Shown one piece after another: positions 45,324 through 57,986 of a DNA stretch of 64,000 nt. The translations under genes and the position numbers were made by a program. Under the pieces are notes generated by a model. The model saw only the letters and a list, made by a program, of their open reading frames with translations, made no database searches and was not told the origin of the DNA. Position 1 is the first letter of the stretch; every line of letters begins with the position of its first letter. This DNA comes from Datura wrightii (lineage: Eukaryota; Streptophyta; Magnoliopsida; Solanales; Solanaceae): the NCBI GenBank assembly GCA_035772735.1, contig JASDFA010000016.1, positions 172,861,001 to 172,925,000 of the forward strand. The letters are read 5' to 3'.

Positions 45324-45520
45324 ACTAGGTTCAGGGGTGTCCTAGGGAGTCTGAAAGACGCGTTAGGTAGAGTCTTTTTCATGGGTATGAAGCGCGCCAA
45401 ACTTATGACGAATAGGCTGCTAAACGTTTTAGGAAATGTTCCTTTCTTTCATGATCTACATCGTGCGGTCAAAATCTCTCCACCCTTCTAATTTGTGCGT
45501 TTCGTGATTTCAGAAAATTT

Positions 45521-46651
45521 ATGGCTCCCAGACGGATAATCAGAAGAAGCAATAGAAATGATGAAGGCCATAGGGGTGGAAATGATGATGGGCGTCAGCA
45601 AGCCCTACCTGTTCAGGAGCCCCAGGCACCAAATTCAGCTGCCCGTGCCGAGTAGAATCCAAATGCTGGCACATTCCGCTGTTGCGCCTGTTCCTCAGAA
45701 CGGCAATGTAGCGGCGGCCCGGATCAGAGACTTTCAAAGGATGAACCCTCCCGAGTTTACAGGGGAAAAGGTGGATGAGGATCAACACGAGTTCATAGAA
45801 GGGATTTTGAAGGTCACTCAGGCCATGGGGGTGACAAGTGAGAAATGTGTTGATTTGGCCTCTTATCAGCTGAAGGAGGTCGCTTACATTTGGTTCAAGC
45901 AATGGAGGGATAGCAGGGCAGCGGGAGCAGGCCCTATCAACTGGGATGAGTTCTGTATAGCCTTTGTCGGCCGGTTCTTCCTCGGGAGATGAGGGAACTG
46001 AAAGCAACTGAGTTTGTCAACCTTAAGTAGGGAAAGATGACGGTACTGGAATATTCACTTCAGTTCACTCACCTTTCAAAATATGTCCCGGAGTTAGTGA
46101 TGGATCAGAGGGCGCGGGTGAGAAGATTCGTGCAGGGAGTAGCTGAGTATTTGGATAAGGACTGTGGAACAACTATGCTACATCAGGATATGGACTACCC
46201 ATAGATAATCCTCTATGCCCAACAGATGAAAGTAGCTCACATGAGGCAGAGGGAGGCTAAGAGGGCAAAAACTGATATCCACAGGTTCTCCCAGCCTAAG
46301 TCAAGGGGTGAATCTTACTAGCAGTCCCAACCCAGGTCCATTGTGCCAACACCATCTTCCGCTAGTACTCCATCCAGGCCACAGGAAAGTCAGAGGAAAA
46401 GGGCCTGAGGTTCGAGGAGTCAAAACAGCATGTGCACAGAGCACACATTCCCATCTTGTGCAACTTGTGGCAAGAACCACCCAGAGAAATGTTTGGTGGG
46501 CTTAGATGCTTGTTTCGGGTATGGAAAACCCAGACACAGACTTAGGGATTGCCCTGCAGCTAGGTCAGGGGGTAGCGGAGCCCGCACTTCAGCAGCCAGT
46601 TCAGCCGTCCTAGTATCATGTCAGACTCAGCAGGGTGCTCTAACTGGCTGA
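45521..46651 (+). pseudogene. gag: Gag of G
   Basis: The ATG at 45521 (MAPRRIIRR) is followed by an Asn/Gly-rich start and frame changes. The gag domain is readable at 45558-45992 in the adjacent frame (MNPPEFTGEKVDEDQHEF) and resumes in another frame to about 46300. A first Cys cluster CATCGKNHPEKC and a knuckle with one Cys changed to Tyr (CFGYGKPRHRLRDCP) lie at 46445-46560. At least three frameshifts and several TAG codons break it. Confidence 0.85.
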
Positions 46652-46739
46652 GCTGGCGGCTAGTGCCAGAACCGTTTTATGCACTAGGCTCTCAACAGGA
46701 GCTGGTGACTTCCCCCGATGTAGTTATGGGTATGTTACG

Positions 46740-47411
46740 AGTTTTGCAAATTGATGCTTATGCTTTACTCCGGGAGCCACACTATCTTTTGTGACACCTT
46801 ACATTGCTAGTTACTTTGGAGTCAGTCCTAAAATCTTGTCCGAACCATTTTCTATCTCTACCCCGGTTGGTGATTCAGTCGTAGCGAGGCGGGTATATAG
46901 AGGTTGCCCTATTACAGTATTATTACATAAGGTTACTTCCACAGACTTAGTAGAATTGGATATGAGTGATTTTGACATCATTTTAGGTATGGATTGGTTG
47001 TTTGCATGTTATGCTTCTGTCAACTGTAGAACTCGGGTAGTGGAATTTCAATTTCCAGATGAACCGATTTTAGAATATAGGGGTGGTAGCGATACGTGTA
47101 GGTCATTTTATTTGCTATATTAAGGCTAGAAAAATTTTCAAGGGTTGTATTTACCACTTGGTTAGGGTTAAGGATGTCACATCCTAGACTTCAACCATGC
47201 AATCAGTCCCTGTGGTATGTGAATATCCCAAGGTATTTCCAGATGACCTACTAGGTGTTCCTCCCAAGATGGATATTCATTTTGAAATTGATTATTGCCT
47301 GACACGAAACCCATATCAATCCCTTTTTACCATATGGCCCCAGCAGAACTAAAAGAGCTAAAGGAGCAGTTGAAGGATTTGCTAGATAAGGGTTTCATTA
47401 GACCGAGTAAG
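46740..47411 (+). pseudogene. pol: Protease and start of RT of G, up to the solo LTR
   Basis: The protease active-site region is damaged by a small deletion (PGATLSF preserved at about 46770, preceding Asp lost). The rest is open at 46791-47123 (ILGMDWLF at about 46980). The protease-RT linker has stops and a shift. The RT start MAPAELKELKEQLKDLLDKGFIRPSK reads to 47411, where the solo LTR intervenes; RT resumes at 48837. Confidence 0.85.
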
Positions 47412-48831
47412 TGTTCGGTCTGCGTTATATGGGTATATAACTACACGCAAGTGCACGTGGTCGAACAAGTAGTAAAGTGGCTTTAGTAAGCCAAGTATCG
47501 ATCCCACAGGGACTGGGATGAAGTGCAATTTGCTCAAGTGTACTATATTTTAATTCTAAAAATGTAGACAACAGTGTAACCAAGAGTTTGATATTTTGTT
47601 TTATAATTTTTATGCTAAAGCTAAAACAATTATCTACTTTGAATCTGAAATATGAATGAGAGCATGCTGAGGTTAAACGAACATGTAATGAAATTAATTA
47701 TCATCATAATTTGGTTAATCTTTTCCTCCAGTTGCTAGCCAAGAACATTTGTCAAGAGATTAAAACTCTCGTATTTAACCTCACTTAAGAATCATGAACC
47801 GTCCACCTACATTTCTGTGATTAAACACAATTCATGTTCTAGCCATACAAACCAGGTTCCTAAATTGACTAATACGACTTTCAGGTATATTTCTATCCTG
47901 AAAGTAAATCAATTCCCAATTTTCCCAAATCAAGTAAAGATCATATCCTATTAATTCACAACTTTCCAATTTCTTGCTCTCTCGAGTGAAACCGTACTTT
48001 TTAGATGTACATTAACGTAGGCCACACATTAATGCAGTAAGAACAAGAATTAATAAAACAACATGGAAGAAAAGATGAAAAACCAAAGAATCAATGATCA
48101 CATTTCATCACAATTGTTCATAACCTCAGCAAGAAGAGGAATTAGCCACTCATTTGTGGATTAAACATCTTTAAATGAGTGTTAATCATACAAGCAATTG
48201 AATACAAGAAGAAGGAAAGAGAGAAAAACCCTGAGAATTTCGTCCCCTCAACTGCCTGTAACCCACGTTCTTGCTCCACCAAGTCAAAATATTGAAAAAT
48301 GAACCTAAGTGTTCTATTTATACTGCTGGGAATTTTTCCCGGAATAACAAGCAACGTGTCACGGAGTGCATCGCGGAGCACTGCCTCCGTGACACGCTAC
48401 GGACGCGGACCTTCACTGGAACTAGGGGTCCAGGAATTAAAGCTCAACGTGGCACGGCGTGCAGTGCGGAGCCAAGCCTTCGTGCCACGGACCGGACGCG
48501 GACCCTCTCTGGAATTTGGGCGAAATTTCCCTATCCAGGCAGAAGGCCTCCGTGATGGCAGCGTTACACGGCTCCATCGCGGAGCCCCTTTATTTCATGT
48601 CGTCCAAAGTCTTGTCCCTTGCTCGCATCCAAGTCCAACCCCGATATCCTCCAACATGCATTTTAGCTTTCTGAAATTACATTTTACCTGCAAAATAATG
48701 CTAATCATGTTGGTTAGTATAAATTCACATTTTATTACTAATTACATGGGAATGTATACACATTGATAGATAAACAAGGCTAAAATGGTACTTTTGAGTA
48801 TCACTTGGGCATATAAATTTGCCCAAGATCA
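47412..48831 (-). repeat. Solo LTR S, Athila-like, minus strand, inside RT of G
   Basis: This single LTR of 1,420 bp begins TG and ends CA, with a perfect duplication gtaag (47407-47411 and 48832-48836) inside an RT codon run. Read on the minus strand it shares several stretches with H's LTR, including CAGGATAGAAATATACCT and ACCAACATGATTAG. It holds the same CGTGTCACGGAG palindrome (48355-48366 and 48385-48396) and a TATA box (48314-48325). A solo LTR arises when two LTRs of a full element recombine and remove the interior. Confidence 0.92.
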
Positions 48832-48836
48832 GTAAG

Positions 48837-51133
48837 TCCCCATGGGGTGCCCCAGTATTGTTCGTCTGGAAGAAAGATGGTTCCCTGCGAATGTGTATTA
48901 ACTATAGGCAGTTGAACAAGGTCACCATCAAGTATACATACCCTTTTACTCCGAAACAATGACTTATTCGATCAGCTTCAGGGCTCCAAATACTTCTCTA
49001 AGATATATCTCTTGTTCGGGTATCATCAACTCAGAGTTCGGGAGAGCGACATCCCAAAGACTGCTTTTAGAACCCGGTATGGCCATTATGAATTCGTAGT
49101 TATGTATTTTGGACTAACCAATGCCCCTGAGGCTTTTATGGATTTGATGAATAGGGTATTTAAGGAATACTTGGATATGTTTGTGATCTTGTTCATTGAC
49201 GACATATTGATATACCCCCAGAGTGAGGAGGAGCATGTTGTACACTTGAGGGTAGCACTACAGACCCTCAAGGACAACAAGCTATTTGCCAAGTTCAGCA
49301 AATATGAATTCTAGCTGAAATCAATTGCATTCTTAGGGCATGTAGTGTCAAGCGAAGGTATAAGGGTGGACTCCCAGAAAATAGAGGTAGTAAAGAACTG
49401 GCCCAGACCGGTAAACCCTTCGGAGATCAGAAGCCTTTTGGGCTTAGCAGGTTACTATCAGAGGTTCGTGGAAGGTTTCTCATCCATTGCATCCCCATTG
49501 ACGAGATTGAATCAGAAAAAAGGTGAACTTCCAATGGTCGGAGGCTTGTGAGAAGAGCTTCTAGGAATTGAAGGCCAGACTCACTTCAGCGCCGATGTTG
49601 ACTTTACCAGAGGGTACCGATGTTTTCGTTGTATATTGTGATGCTTTGAGGGATGGACTGGGATGTGTATTGATGCAACATGGGAAAGTCGTAGCATATG
49701 CTTCCAGACAGTTAAAAACTCATGAGAAGAACTACCCGACCCATGATCTTGAGTTGGCTGCGATAATATTTGCTTTGAAGATATGGAGACACTACTTGTA
49801 TGGAGTTTATGTAGATGTATTCACATACCACAAGAGTTTACAGTACGTGTTCACACAGAAGGAACTAAATCTTCGGCAATGGAGGTGGTTGGAGCTACTT
49901 AAGGATTACGACATGAGTGTCCTTTACAACCCGAGTAAGGCCAACATGGTAGCAGATACCCTTAGTAGACTTTCTATGGGAAGTGTGTCACATGTGAGTG
50001 AAGGAAAGAAGTAGCTGGTAAAGGAGGTACATCGACTGGCACGGTTGGGAGTTAGACTAGTCGGCTCGACCAATGGTGGGGTAGTAGTTTAGAATGGGTC
50101 AGAGTCATCCTTGGTAACAGAGGTAAATGCTAAGAAAGATGAGGACCCAATATTGGTAAAGTTGAAAGAAGCTGTTCAAAGTCAGAAAGTAGAAGTCTTC
50201 TCCAAAGGGGGAAATGGTACGCTTCGGTACCAGGGTTGCTTATGTGTTCCGAATGTGGGGGATTCAAGAAGTCGAATGTTGCATGAGGCTCACGGGTCCA
50301 GATATTCTATGCATCCAGGTGCCACCAAAATGTATCATGCCTTGCGGGAAATCTACTGGTGGAATGGTATAAAGAGGTATATTAAAGAATTTGTAGCCAA
50401 GTGCCTGAATTGCAACCAGGTGAAAGTCAAGCATCAGAAGGCCGGGGGGTGTACTTTAAGACATCAACATTCCTACTTGGAAGTGGGAATAAATCAACAT
50501 GGACTTTGTGACAGGTTTTCCCCGCACTCGTAGATAGTATGACCCCATCTGGGTTGTTGTGGACAGGTTGACCAAGGCTGCTCACTTCCTACCGATCAAA
50601 ACCTCCTATTCAATAGAAGAATATACAAAGTTGTACATCCAAGAGTCGGTTAGGTTGCATGGAGTGCCCTTGTCCATTATATCATATAGAGGTACGCAAT
50701 TCACCTCTCAGTTTTGGAGGTCTTTTCAAAAGGGACTTGGTACTCAAGGGAGTAATGAGATTTGGAAGGAAAGGGAAACTCAGGCCCGTACAAGATCGTG
50801 AGACAAGTGGGTAAGGTATCTTATGAGCTAGAGTTACCCTCAGAGTTGCCTTCAGTTCGTCCCGTATTTCACGTATCACTCTTGAAAAAGTGCTTGGGAG
50901 ACCCAGCCTTAGTGGTTCCGATGGAAAGTGTTGGTATGAAGGATAGTCTCAGTTATGAGGAAATTCCTGTTGAAACCTTGGATCGTTAGGTTCGGAGACC
51001 GAGAAACAAGGAAGTAGCCTCAGTAAAGGTTTTATGGAGAAACCAGCATGTTGACGGAACTACATGGGAAGATGAAGCAGATATGATGGTCAAATACCCC
51101 CATTTGTTTCCTACCAGCTCAGCTTCACCTTGA
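48837..51133 (+). pseudogene. pol: Pol of G after the solo LTR: RT, RNase H, truncated integrase
   Basis: RT continues with an intact FIDD active site (about 49195) and the open piece 49012-49314. RNase H is open at 49568-50014 (YCDALRDGLGCVL). The integrase zinc finger is intact (about 50280-50420, CLNC). In the core the Asp of SDRG is Tyr (SYRGTQF, about 50687). At 50744 the sequence jumps from the GLGTQ motif directly to GVMRFGRKGK, so some 425 bases, including the third acidic residue region, are missing by comparison with E. The C-terminal part and chromodomain-like end read to TGA at 51131. TAG stops occur at Gln and Trp positions. Confidence 0.88.
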
Positions 51134-51351
51134 GGTATACAATTTTTCCCTAAACCTCTAATGAGTTCTCATGTTGTATTCATGCGACTAAGCTTTTTTT
51201 ATGATATGATACATGTATGTGATGGCTGAATTTAGACCCCGCTATGTAGTTCTTTTCGGGGGTAGTCGTTCCGTTAGTTTTCGACTTGAATGTCAATGAT
51301 TAGCATCTATATATAGAGATTGTATGTGTCTGTGTGCCACTTGTTTCCCTA

Positions 51352-51385
51352 CGTTTGAGGATGAATGTTTCCAAGGAGGAGATAT
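51352..51385 (+). promoter_or_regulatory. AGGA hairpin and polypurine tract of G
   Basis: CGTTTG-AGGA-TGAATG (51352-51367) pairs along all six positions if G-U wobbles are allowed. TTTCCAAGGAGGAGATAT follows and abuts the 3' LTR. Confidence 0.68.
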
Positions 51386-53601
51386 TGTAACACTGTAGAA
51401 GGAGCTAAGAATAGACCCGGGGGTTGAAGTTGAAAATTTCAGAGAAAAACCCAAAACTTGCACCAGTATCACTCGAGGTATGAGTCGTGGTGAGGACCTA
51501 CGACCCGTGAACCAAGTCGTGATGAAATCAGGAGCCTGAGGTGGTGTCAAGGGAAGTCCTATGAACCGTGGTGAGAAGGTACGACTCGTGGTTAGGAGTC
51601 GTGGTGAGGAGTTAGGGTTAAGTCGTAGTGGTTTGGGTGGTTGGTACCACGGTTGACAGTACGACCCGTAGGATGGTGGTACGAGTTGTAGGTTACCAGT
51701 AGTGGCCAAATTTAGAATGTTGGAAAAAATGATGAAGTGACCACGAGAGGTCACCACGAGTCGTGACTTGATGATACGACTCGTGACACGACTCATGGTC
51801 GGGGCCAGAACTGCTTTTCAGGAAAATTTTAGGAAGGGCAATTTTGACTTTTCTACACTTTTGAGCCCTAAACCACGTCGTTTTGAGGTCCAAACAGGGT
51901 CTTTAAGGGATGAAAACTCTTGTTGATTTCATTTTAGCAACTACAAGTGTTAGAGAAGAGGGGTGGGATGGGTTTCAAGCCATTTTCTTCAAGTTCTTCA
52001 AGCTTTCACTTAGGGCTCTTCAAGGGAGTAGGGAATCACGAAATTTCCAGGTATGTGGGGTTTTAAATGGGTAGTCTAGTCCCTACCCATGCCCAATTTT
52101 CCCCTAATTCTATTGTTTAAAGTTACCAAAAACTTTTATGGGTCTTTATCAAATTTCATGATTTCCTTAAATTTGAAATGAGCTTTTAGTAGCATGTTAA
52201 ATTTATGAACTTCGAACTTATTTGGGCTGATTCTACATGTTTATTCTATATTTCATGAATTAAATCTCAAAAATTAGAGATACCCAATTATGGAGAAATT
52301 TTTTAGTGAATTTCATGGTCAAGATGATTCCGAGAGCATGAATGAGTATCTCTTAAATTTTAAGCATGTCTTCAAGTTTTGATTTCTCATGCTATCATGA
52401 TCACTTTCTTATGAATTTAAGCATTTCAAGTATGTTTGCAACCATGGGCAATGCCCACATGTCACTTATGATTTATGAACTATGATTTTGGCCGACTCAT
52501 GGGCCCAATCCCATGGCTAGAAATACAAATCCTCATGTATGCTATGATTTCCATGTTTTTCTCTAGCCATGCATGTCATGTTATGAATGTTATAAGCACG
52601 TTCCATGTTTTGGGAGTAGTACTTAACACCGAGTAGGCTCGGGACCTAGGTTACGCCCCGGATCTCAGAACTACGTGCCACCGTGGGATCATGTTTGGGA
52701 CCTCCTCAGTGACTATCCCCTATGCCCTACGGGGCCTTCATGAGTGATATCATGCCTTTCATGGTTCATACCCTTGGCAAGGTATGAATGACCTCCCAAC
52801 TAGAAGTACAAGTCGGACTTCATGTGTGCTCATGTGAAGTATGTCGGTTATAGAAATCTCCCAATGTTCCTAATGATTTTGAAATATGCATGATTATGTT
52901 AATTTGGCTTAAGTTACGATTTATGAAATGTTTTCTCCGCATGTTATGACTTTATGGGTTTATGGTATTTTATTGAAATATTGAGCCTTACGATATACTT
53001 ATGATTTCAGTTTTATGATCATGATGTTCCCAGCCCTATAACTTTTATATTTTAAGCATTTCTTTGCATACATTACATATTCAGTACTTTCCGAGTACTG
53101 GAGTTACATCCCGTATGAAAGTTAATAGTATACCACTTCGACGAATAGCTCGTAATGTTGCATCTCTTCCGAGACCGGGACCTGACCCATATATTTTCAG
53201 GATCTAGTTTGCGGGTTCAACATCATTCTTAGCTTGCGATTAGCTTTGCTTAGTCTTCAGTGGTGCGTCCTCATGATTCGAGGGTTTCATGTTCAGACTT
53301 GTTTATTTGTCTTATGTTTCCAGAATGTTTAGGTTAGTTGGAGTATTGTTCCTTCAACCCGTCTTTTATGATTAGAGGCTTTCAGACTTATGAGTAGTAC
53401 TCAGCCATTTACGTTTGGATCTTGTATCATTGTTTCCCTTTTTTCTTATGATATGATTTTTAGTTATTTTACGATTTATGGGTTAAGTTTTACACTGATT
53501 ATGATTGAGTTAGTGTTATGCTCACACCATGAGTTGACTTGGGGTCTCTCGGGACTCCTTGTCCCATGTCTACAATCCGGGTGTACTCTCGGGATGTGAC
53601 A
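51386..53601 (+). repeat. 3' LTR of G, with plastid fragment
   Basis: It begins TGTAACACTG and ends GATGTGACA. It is about 90 bases longer than the 5' copy, mainly through the plastid rps11 insert at 53101-53182. The palindrome array near its start is conserved. Confidence 0.9.
53101..53182 (-). pseudogene. rps11: Plastid rps11 fragment inside the 3' LTR of G
   Basis: On the minus strand these 82 bases read without stop as GPGLGRDATLRAIRRSGILL followed by TFIRDVT. That is the C-terminal part of plastid ribosomal protein S11, which binds 16S rRNA in the plastid 30S subunit. The 5' LTR of G lacks the segment: GTACTG joins ACC there, while here the insert separates them and CTG is repeated at its edge (53098-53100, 53182-53184). 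It is therefore a later insertion of plastid DNA. It cannot be expressed as rps11. Confidence 0.88.
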
Positions 53602-53606
53602 AACGC

Positions 53607-53727
53607 TTCAGTGAAAGTCTTATGGAGGAACCAGCTAGTTAATGGACCCACATGGGAGATAGAAGTAGACAGGATGGCTAAATACTCATTTATTCCCATC
53701 CAGTTTAGTTTCAGCATTAGGTATTAA
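53607..53727 (+). pseudogene. pol: Chromodomain-like end of pol of E
   Basis: The frame resumes after G as SVKVLWRNQLVNGPTWEIE and runs to TAA at 53725. The segment corresponds to the chromodomain-like tail that in chromoviruses can direct integration by binding histone marks. It joins the NKEVA end at 43175. Confidence 0.8.
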
Positions 53728-53916
53728 ATCCCCCCTCAATACTTTATTTAGTTCCTCACTCATCAACTCTATTCAGATTTTCAATATGCACTATAGTTTT
53801 GTTAACTCAGAATATGATTAAAACAGTCTAGAGTCGGTCATTCCTTCAGACATTAATTTATAGTTTTAGCCTGGGAATTGCATCTCTTTTCATATTTTTC
53901 CAGCAGCTTTAGCCTT

Positions 53917-53950
53917 CATTCGAGTACGAATGATCCCAATGGGGAGATAT
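53917..53950 (+). promoter_or_regulatory. Hairpin and polypurine tract of E
   Basis: CATTCG-AGTA-CGAATG (53917-53932) is a perfect six-pair stem with loop AGTA instead of AGGA. ATCCCAATGGGGAGATAT follows and abuts the 3' LTR. Confidence 0.75.
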
Positions 53951-55655
53951 TATAACACCCCGAAACGTTTTTAGACAAAAACTCAGACCTTGCATGAAAA
54001 ACTAGGGGAAGATCTAGTAATTTTTTGTCAATGAACGACCTAGGCAACGAGTCGTTGTTACCTGTAATGGACCATTATCTTTCCTACATAATTCCTTTCA
54101 TGGACCAACGTGGCATAGGACGACCCCTTGGAAGAAGTAACGAGTCGTCCTATCGTCTGTTGTATCCCAGGTCCAGAACCTGCCAGACCTCCCCCTGAAC
54201 CAATGAGTAGGAATAATGACTCGTGGTTCATACCACTTTGTCATTGTTGCCACTCGTTGCCTGAACCAACAACCCTTAAGGTCAATACAGTGTTGACCAC
54301 GAGCAGGCATGAGGACCTGTTATTTCTACCAATGAGTCGTTGTGTCATCAGTTAGTGGGGTTACAAAGTTTTGTTTAAAAATCCTACTAGTGAAAACAAA
54401 AGGTACCAATAACCCGTTGGTTCGTAGTCCCCTTCCGTGGTCCATTTCCAATGAGCCAGATTTCAGTCCCAGGTCTAATGACTGGTCCTACCGAGTTGTG
54501 GTATCAACAAAGAACTCATTGTGTGACCAGTTGGTCCCTGTCGGCTAGTTTTTTCAGTTTTTCTTTCGGGGACATTTTTGTAACTTTTCACCTTTTTAAT
54601 TCATTTTGGGTTATATTCAGGGGATTTAGGGAGGAAATCGATGTTCCCTCTTCATTCCTCTCATTCTCTCAAGTCAGAACATAGAAATTTAGTCAGGAAG
54701 CATAGAGCAGGATCAAGGGTTTCAATTCTTCTTCTCAAATTTATCAAGGGGTTTTCTTTGGGATTTCTACAACAAGTATGTGGGAATTCAACAAGGGAAT
54801 TTTCCTTCCCTTGTTCCCCAAAACTCTTCTGAAATGCTTATCAGTTCTAGCCCTGAAGTTCACAGTTAGGGTTCATTTGTCAGTAAATTATGGATTTCTT
54901 CCCGTTATAATTTTCATGAGTATTGAGAGCTGTTGTTAGCTTCACTTCTGGTCATTATCTCTCTTTTCATGAAATTTATATGATTTTAGCCCTAGTTTCT
55001 TTTAATACAGTGAATTAAGTATTTCAACATGTTCTAAATAATGGTGTTGCTTGATTCTGATTGTTCTTGCAATCACTAGGATAGTACTGTTGTATGATCA
55101 AGAGTAGACTTATTGATTGTTTAGTCTCAATCAGTACTTAGTAAATTTTAATATCTCACAGAAATGTCAGCGGATTAGTTTGACTATAATATGTTTCTTG
55201 AGGTGTCAGTAATACCTCCCAGTTCTCGTTTTCAGTTATCAGTTATCAGTTATCAGTTTTTCTTCAGACGGTTGCAACGCTTTTAGATAAGCATCTTTGA
55301 CCAGTTTTAGAACTACCAGTATTAGTTTCAGTTAGTTCTTAGATAGTTACAACGCTTCCAGATAAGCAGCTCTGACCAGTCATAGAACACCACTTTTTAA
55401 TTTATTCGATCCTACAAACTCTCAGGTTACTTCTAGATAAGTATTCTTGACCTAGTTCAGGACCCCAGCTTTGAGTTATTAGCTTAGTAGTGAAGTTAGG
55501 ACTATCAAGTGGGAGTAGTACTTAGCAACGAGCGAACCAGGGTTCCAGCGCACCCAGGTTCACAGAACAATGTTGCCACCATAGGTTATTAGCCCAATGG
55601 GCCCCAGACTTATGATCATCCAGCTCAGCCATTATACCCTGGCAAGGTACAGTGG
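53951..55655 (+). repeat. 3' LTR of E, first part
   Basis: It begins TATAACACCCC (terminal TG mutated to TA). CAACGA-G-TCGTTG (54045-54057) and further ACGAGTCGT words occur in the first 400 bases. Open frames here, such as 54128-54355, are LTR sequence. The LTR is cut by element I after agtgg (55651-55655). Confidence 0.82.
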
Positions 55656-57953
55656 TGTCATCACTTGAACATAGGCCCGGATAGAGAAACGGGATAAGAA
55701 ACCCCTAGGGACTCCAAGTCGACCCATGGCATGAACATACATCTAACTCAATCATAAGTACGTAGAAGATCATCATAAATAACATAGCGGAAGTCTAAAC
55801 AATCGCAACATCTGAATACATACATGAATTAAAAACTGAATTACAGACTATGTTCGAGAAGCCTCTAATATTGACGAATTGTCGGGACAAGACCCCAACT
55901 AACACACTATAACCTGAAGACTGAAAATACGACATATAAATAATAAGAAGGGCCCTTGCAAGATGAAGACTCAACAACTAAGGCTAAGGAAAAGCTAATT
56001 CTGGAGTTTTGACTAGCAGCGGGATTGAGTCTAAATATCGGAGCCTGTATCATAAAACGATACAACATAGAGTATGCGGTCAGTACGTGGAATGTACCGA
56101 GTATGCAAGGTAAGTAAAACCTCTAAGTAAGTAAAATCATTAAACATGCATAATATAAAACATGATCACGATAAGATTCTGAGAGTAGGGCTTGCATGCT
56201 ATTTTCTGAAATCATGACTGAACTTAACTAAACATCATAACTGAATCGAATGACCTAAAGCTGAAAACTGATGATCATAAGTAAAACTGAACATTGGGTC
56301 AAACCTGCTAAAAACAAATATCATGACTGATGTACATGCATAACCAAAATCATGAGGAATAATGAGAGACTCATCACATAACCGACATTACCACGATAGA
56401 GCTTACGTGGTCCCGACTATCACACTCAAGTGGGCAGAGTTGTCCAAAGATTTACCAAGGCTAAGGACGCTACCATGATATCAATATCAAGATTAAGGGC
56501 CCTTGGGGGAAGGGGAAGCTCATGAGGGAGGTCCCAAAGTATATAAGTACACCTACATTGGCACGTAGTTCTGAGGCACAAGGTTGACTGACCCTTAGCC
56601 TACTCGGTGCTAGATACTACTCCCAAAAATATGCATATGCTCTCCATCATTTTTCAACGAAGTTGATCATCATCTAATGATGAAGCTGAATAATAACATA
56701 CATGCATAATATGAAATCATAACATGAGGAACCTTGGCTCAAACCATACTACAAGCTGAAAATAGTGGGAGTCTTGACTCCAAAACTATGTGGTAAGCTA
56801 ATTCATGAAATCATAAAACATGATCGTATGGGCTTTCCCAATACTTTAACATGTTGAAATCAACTTGATCTCTTTGAAAACATGAACATAAACATGGTTT
56901 TTTTGAAATCATTCTTTCTTCATAAAATCTCATCATACTTGAATATATAACTCATAGATCTCAACTTTCATGAACATTCATGGATGGGCATCATAGTTTA
57001 GAAAACTTGAAAACATAATTTATAATTTAAAACATTGTAAAATCTGCCCATTAATCATAATTCATCATTTAAAATATGCTTAGATCATACCCATGATTGA
57101 AACTTAGGAATTCATGCATTGAGTGAAAACCCCATGGAATCATAAACCAGAACATCATGAATTGAGAGGGAATTGGGCATGGGTGTGGACAATTGCACCC
57201 ATTCATAGTCTTAAATACTTGAGAGGATCTGATTTTACAAATTCTTTGATTGCCCAAGGAAAAATTGAGGAAGAATCTTGATGAACTATGCTTAATCACT
57301 CTCTAAACCCTTAAACTTGCATGCATGAATTTTGAATAGGCTAGAATCACTTAACCATCTTAATACACTCTATTCTGGGCATAAAATGACATAGTTTAGG
57401 CTTTAGAAACATAGAAATTATGGAAAAATCCTTACTAAATTCGCAGAGAAAAACACACTGCCAGTTCCAACGAGGGACTAGATGAGTCGTCGTCCCTAGC
57501 CACGAATCGGGGTTTGCATTCGTTGCCTTCACTAGAAATTGTATACTTATAGTCACAACGAGGTACTCAATGAATTGTTACTGGTGACCACGACTCATGG
57601 TCACCTCCCATCCCCTTCACTGCCAAAATCACCGGGGAGTCACCACGAGGGACACCACGACTTGTGGTGCACCCGACGAGTCGTGGTGATCAATCCGTTA
57701 GGTACACTGCCCACACATTCAAACTTTTGTCCAACCCTTGACCACGTCTTACATGACGACTCTTAGTCACACTCATGGTCACTTAAATTCCCAAATTTTC
57801 AACCAAGTCCCAGCCTCTCCCCACGAGTCACTAAACGACTTGTGGGGTTCCTGATGGGTCACTGCACGACATGTCCTGTGACCTGGTGCAGACATTCCTA
57901 TTTTCTCCATTTCAACTTCAAGGTCTGATCTTAGGGCTTTGGGGATATAAACA
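55656..57953 (-). repeat. 3' LTR of I
   Basis: On the minus strand it begins TGTTTATATCCCC (right edge) and ends CAAGTGATGACA (left edge). The palindrome array lies at about 57460-57860, including an 11-base inverted repeat with one mismatch at 57583-57605. Confidence 0.88.
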
Positions 57954-57986
57954 TATCTCCCCCTTGGGAATATTCATCCTCGAATG
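57954..57986 (-). promoter_or_regulatory. AGGA hairpin and polypurine tract of I
   Basis: On the minus strand CATTCG-AGGA-TGAATA (57971-57986) pairs at five positions, one a G-U wobble. TTCCCAAGGGGGAGATA follows and abuts the 3' LTR. Confidence 0.7.

Larger units (their letters stand above)
43181..53601 (+). mobile_element. Element G: chromovirus-type LTR retrotransposon hosting a solo LTR
   Basis: G has LTRs of 2,127 and 2,216 bp and is 10,421 bp overall including the 1,420-bp solo LTR. It sits in E's chromodomain-like region. The flanks gtcgc (43176-43180) and aacgc (53602-53606) are an imperfect target duplication, three of five bases matching. Joining 43180 to 53607 restores the LRNKEVA-SVKVLWRN reading. 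It is inactive through an integrase deletion and the solo-LTR insertion. Confidence 0.87.

Noticed and set aside
53101..53182. LTR-specific coding exon
   Set aside because: The translation is plastid S11 and the sister LTR lacks it.
54128..54684. Plus-strand open frames in E's LTR
   Set aside because: They coincide with the palindrome array and AT-rich LTR sequence, and have no protein similarity that I recognise.
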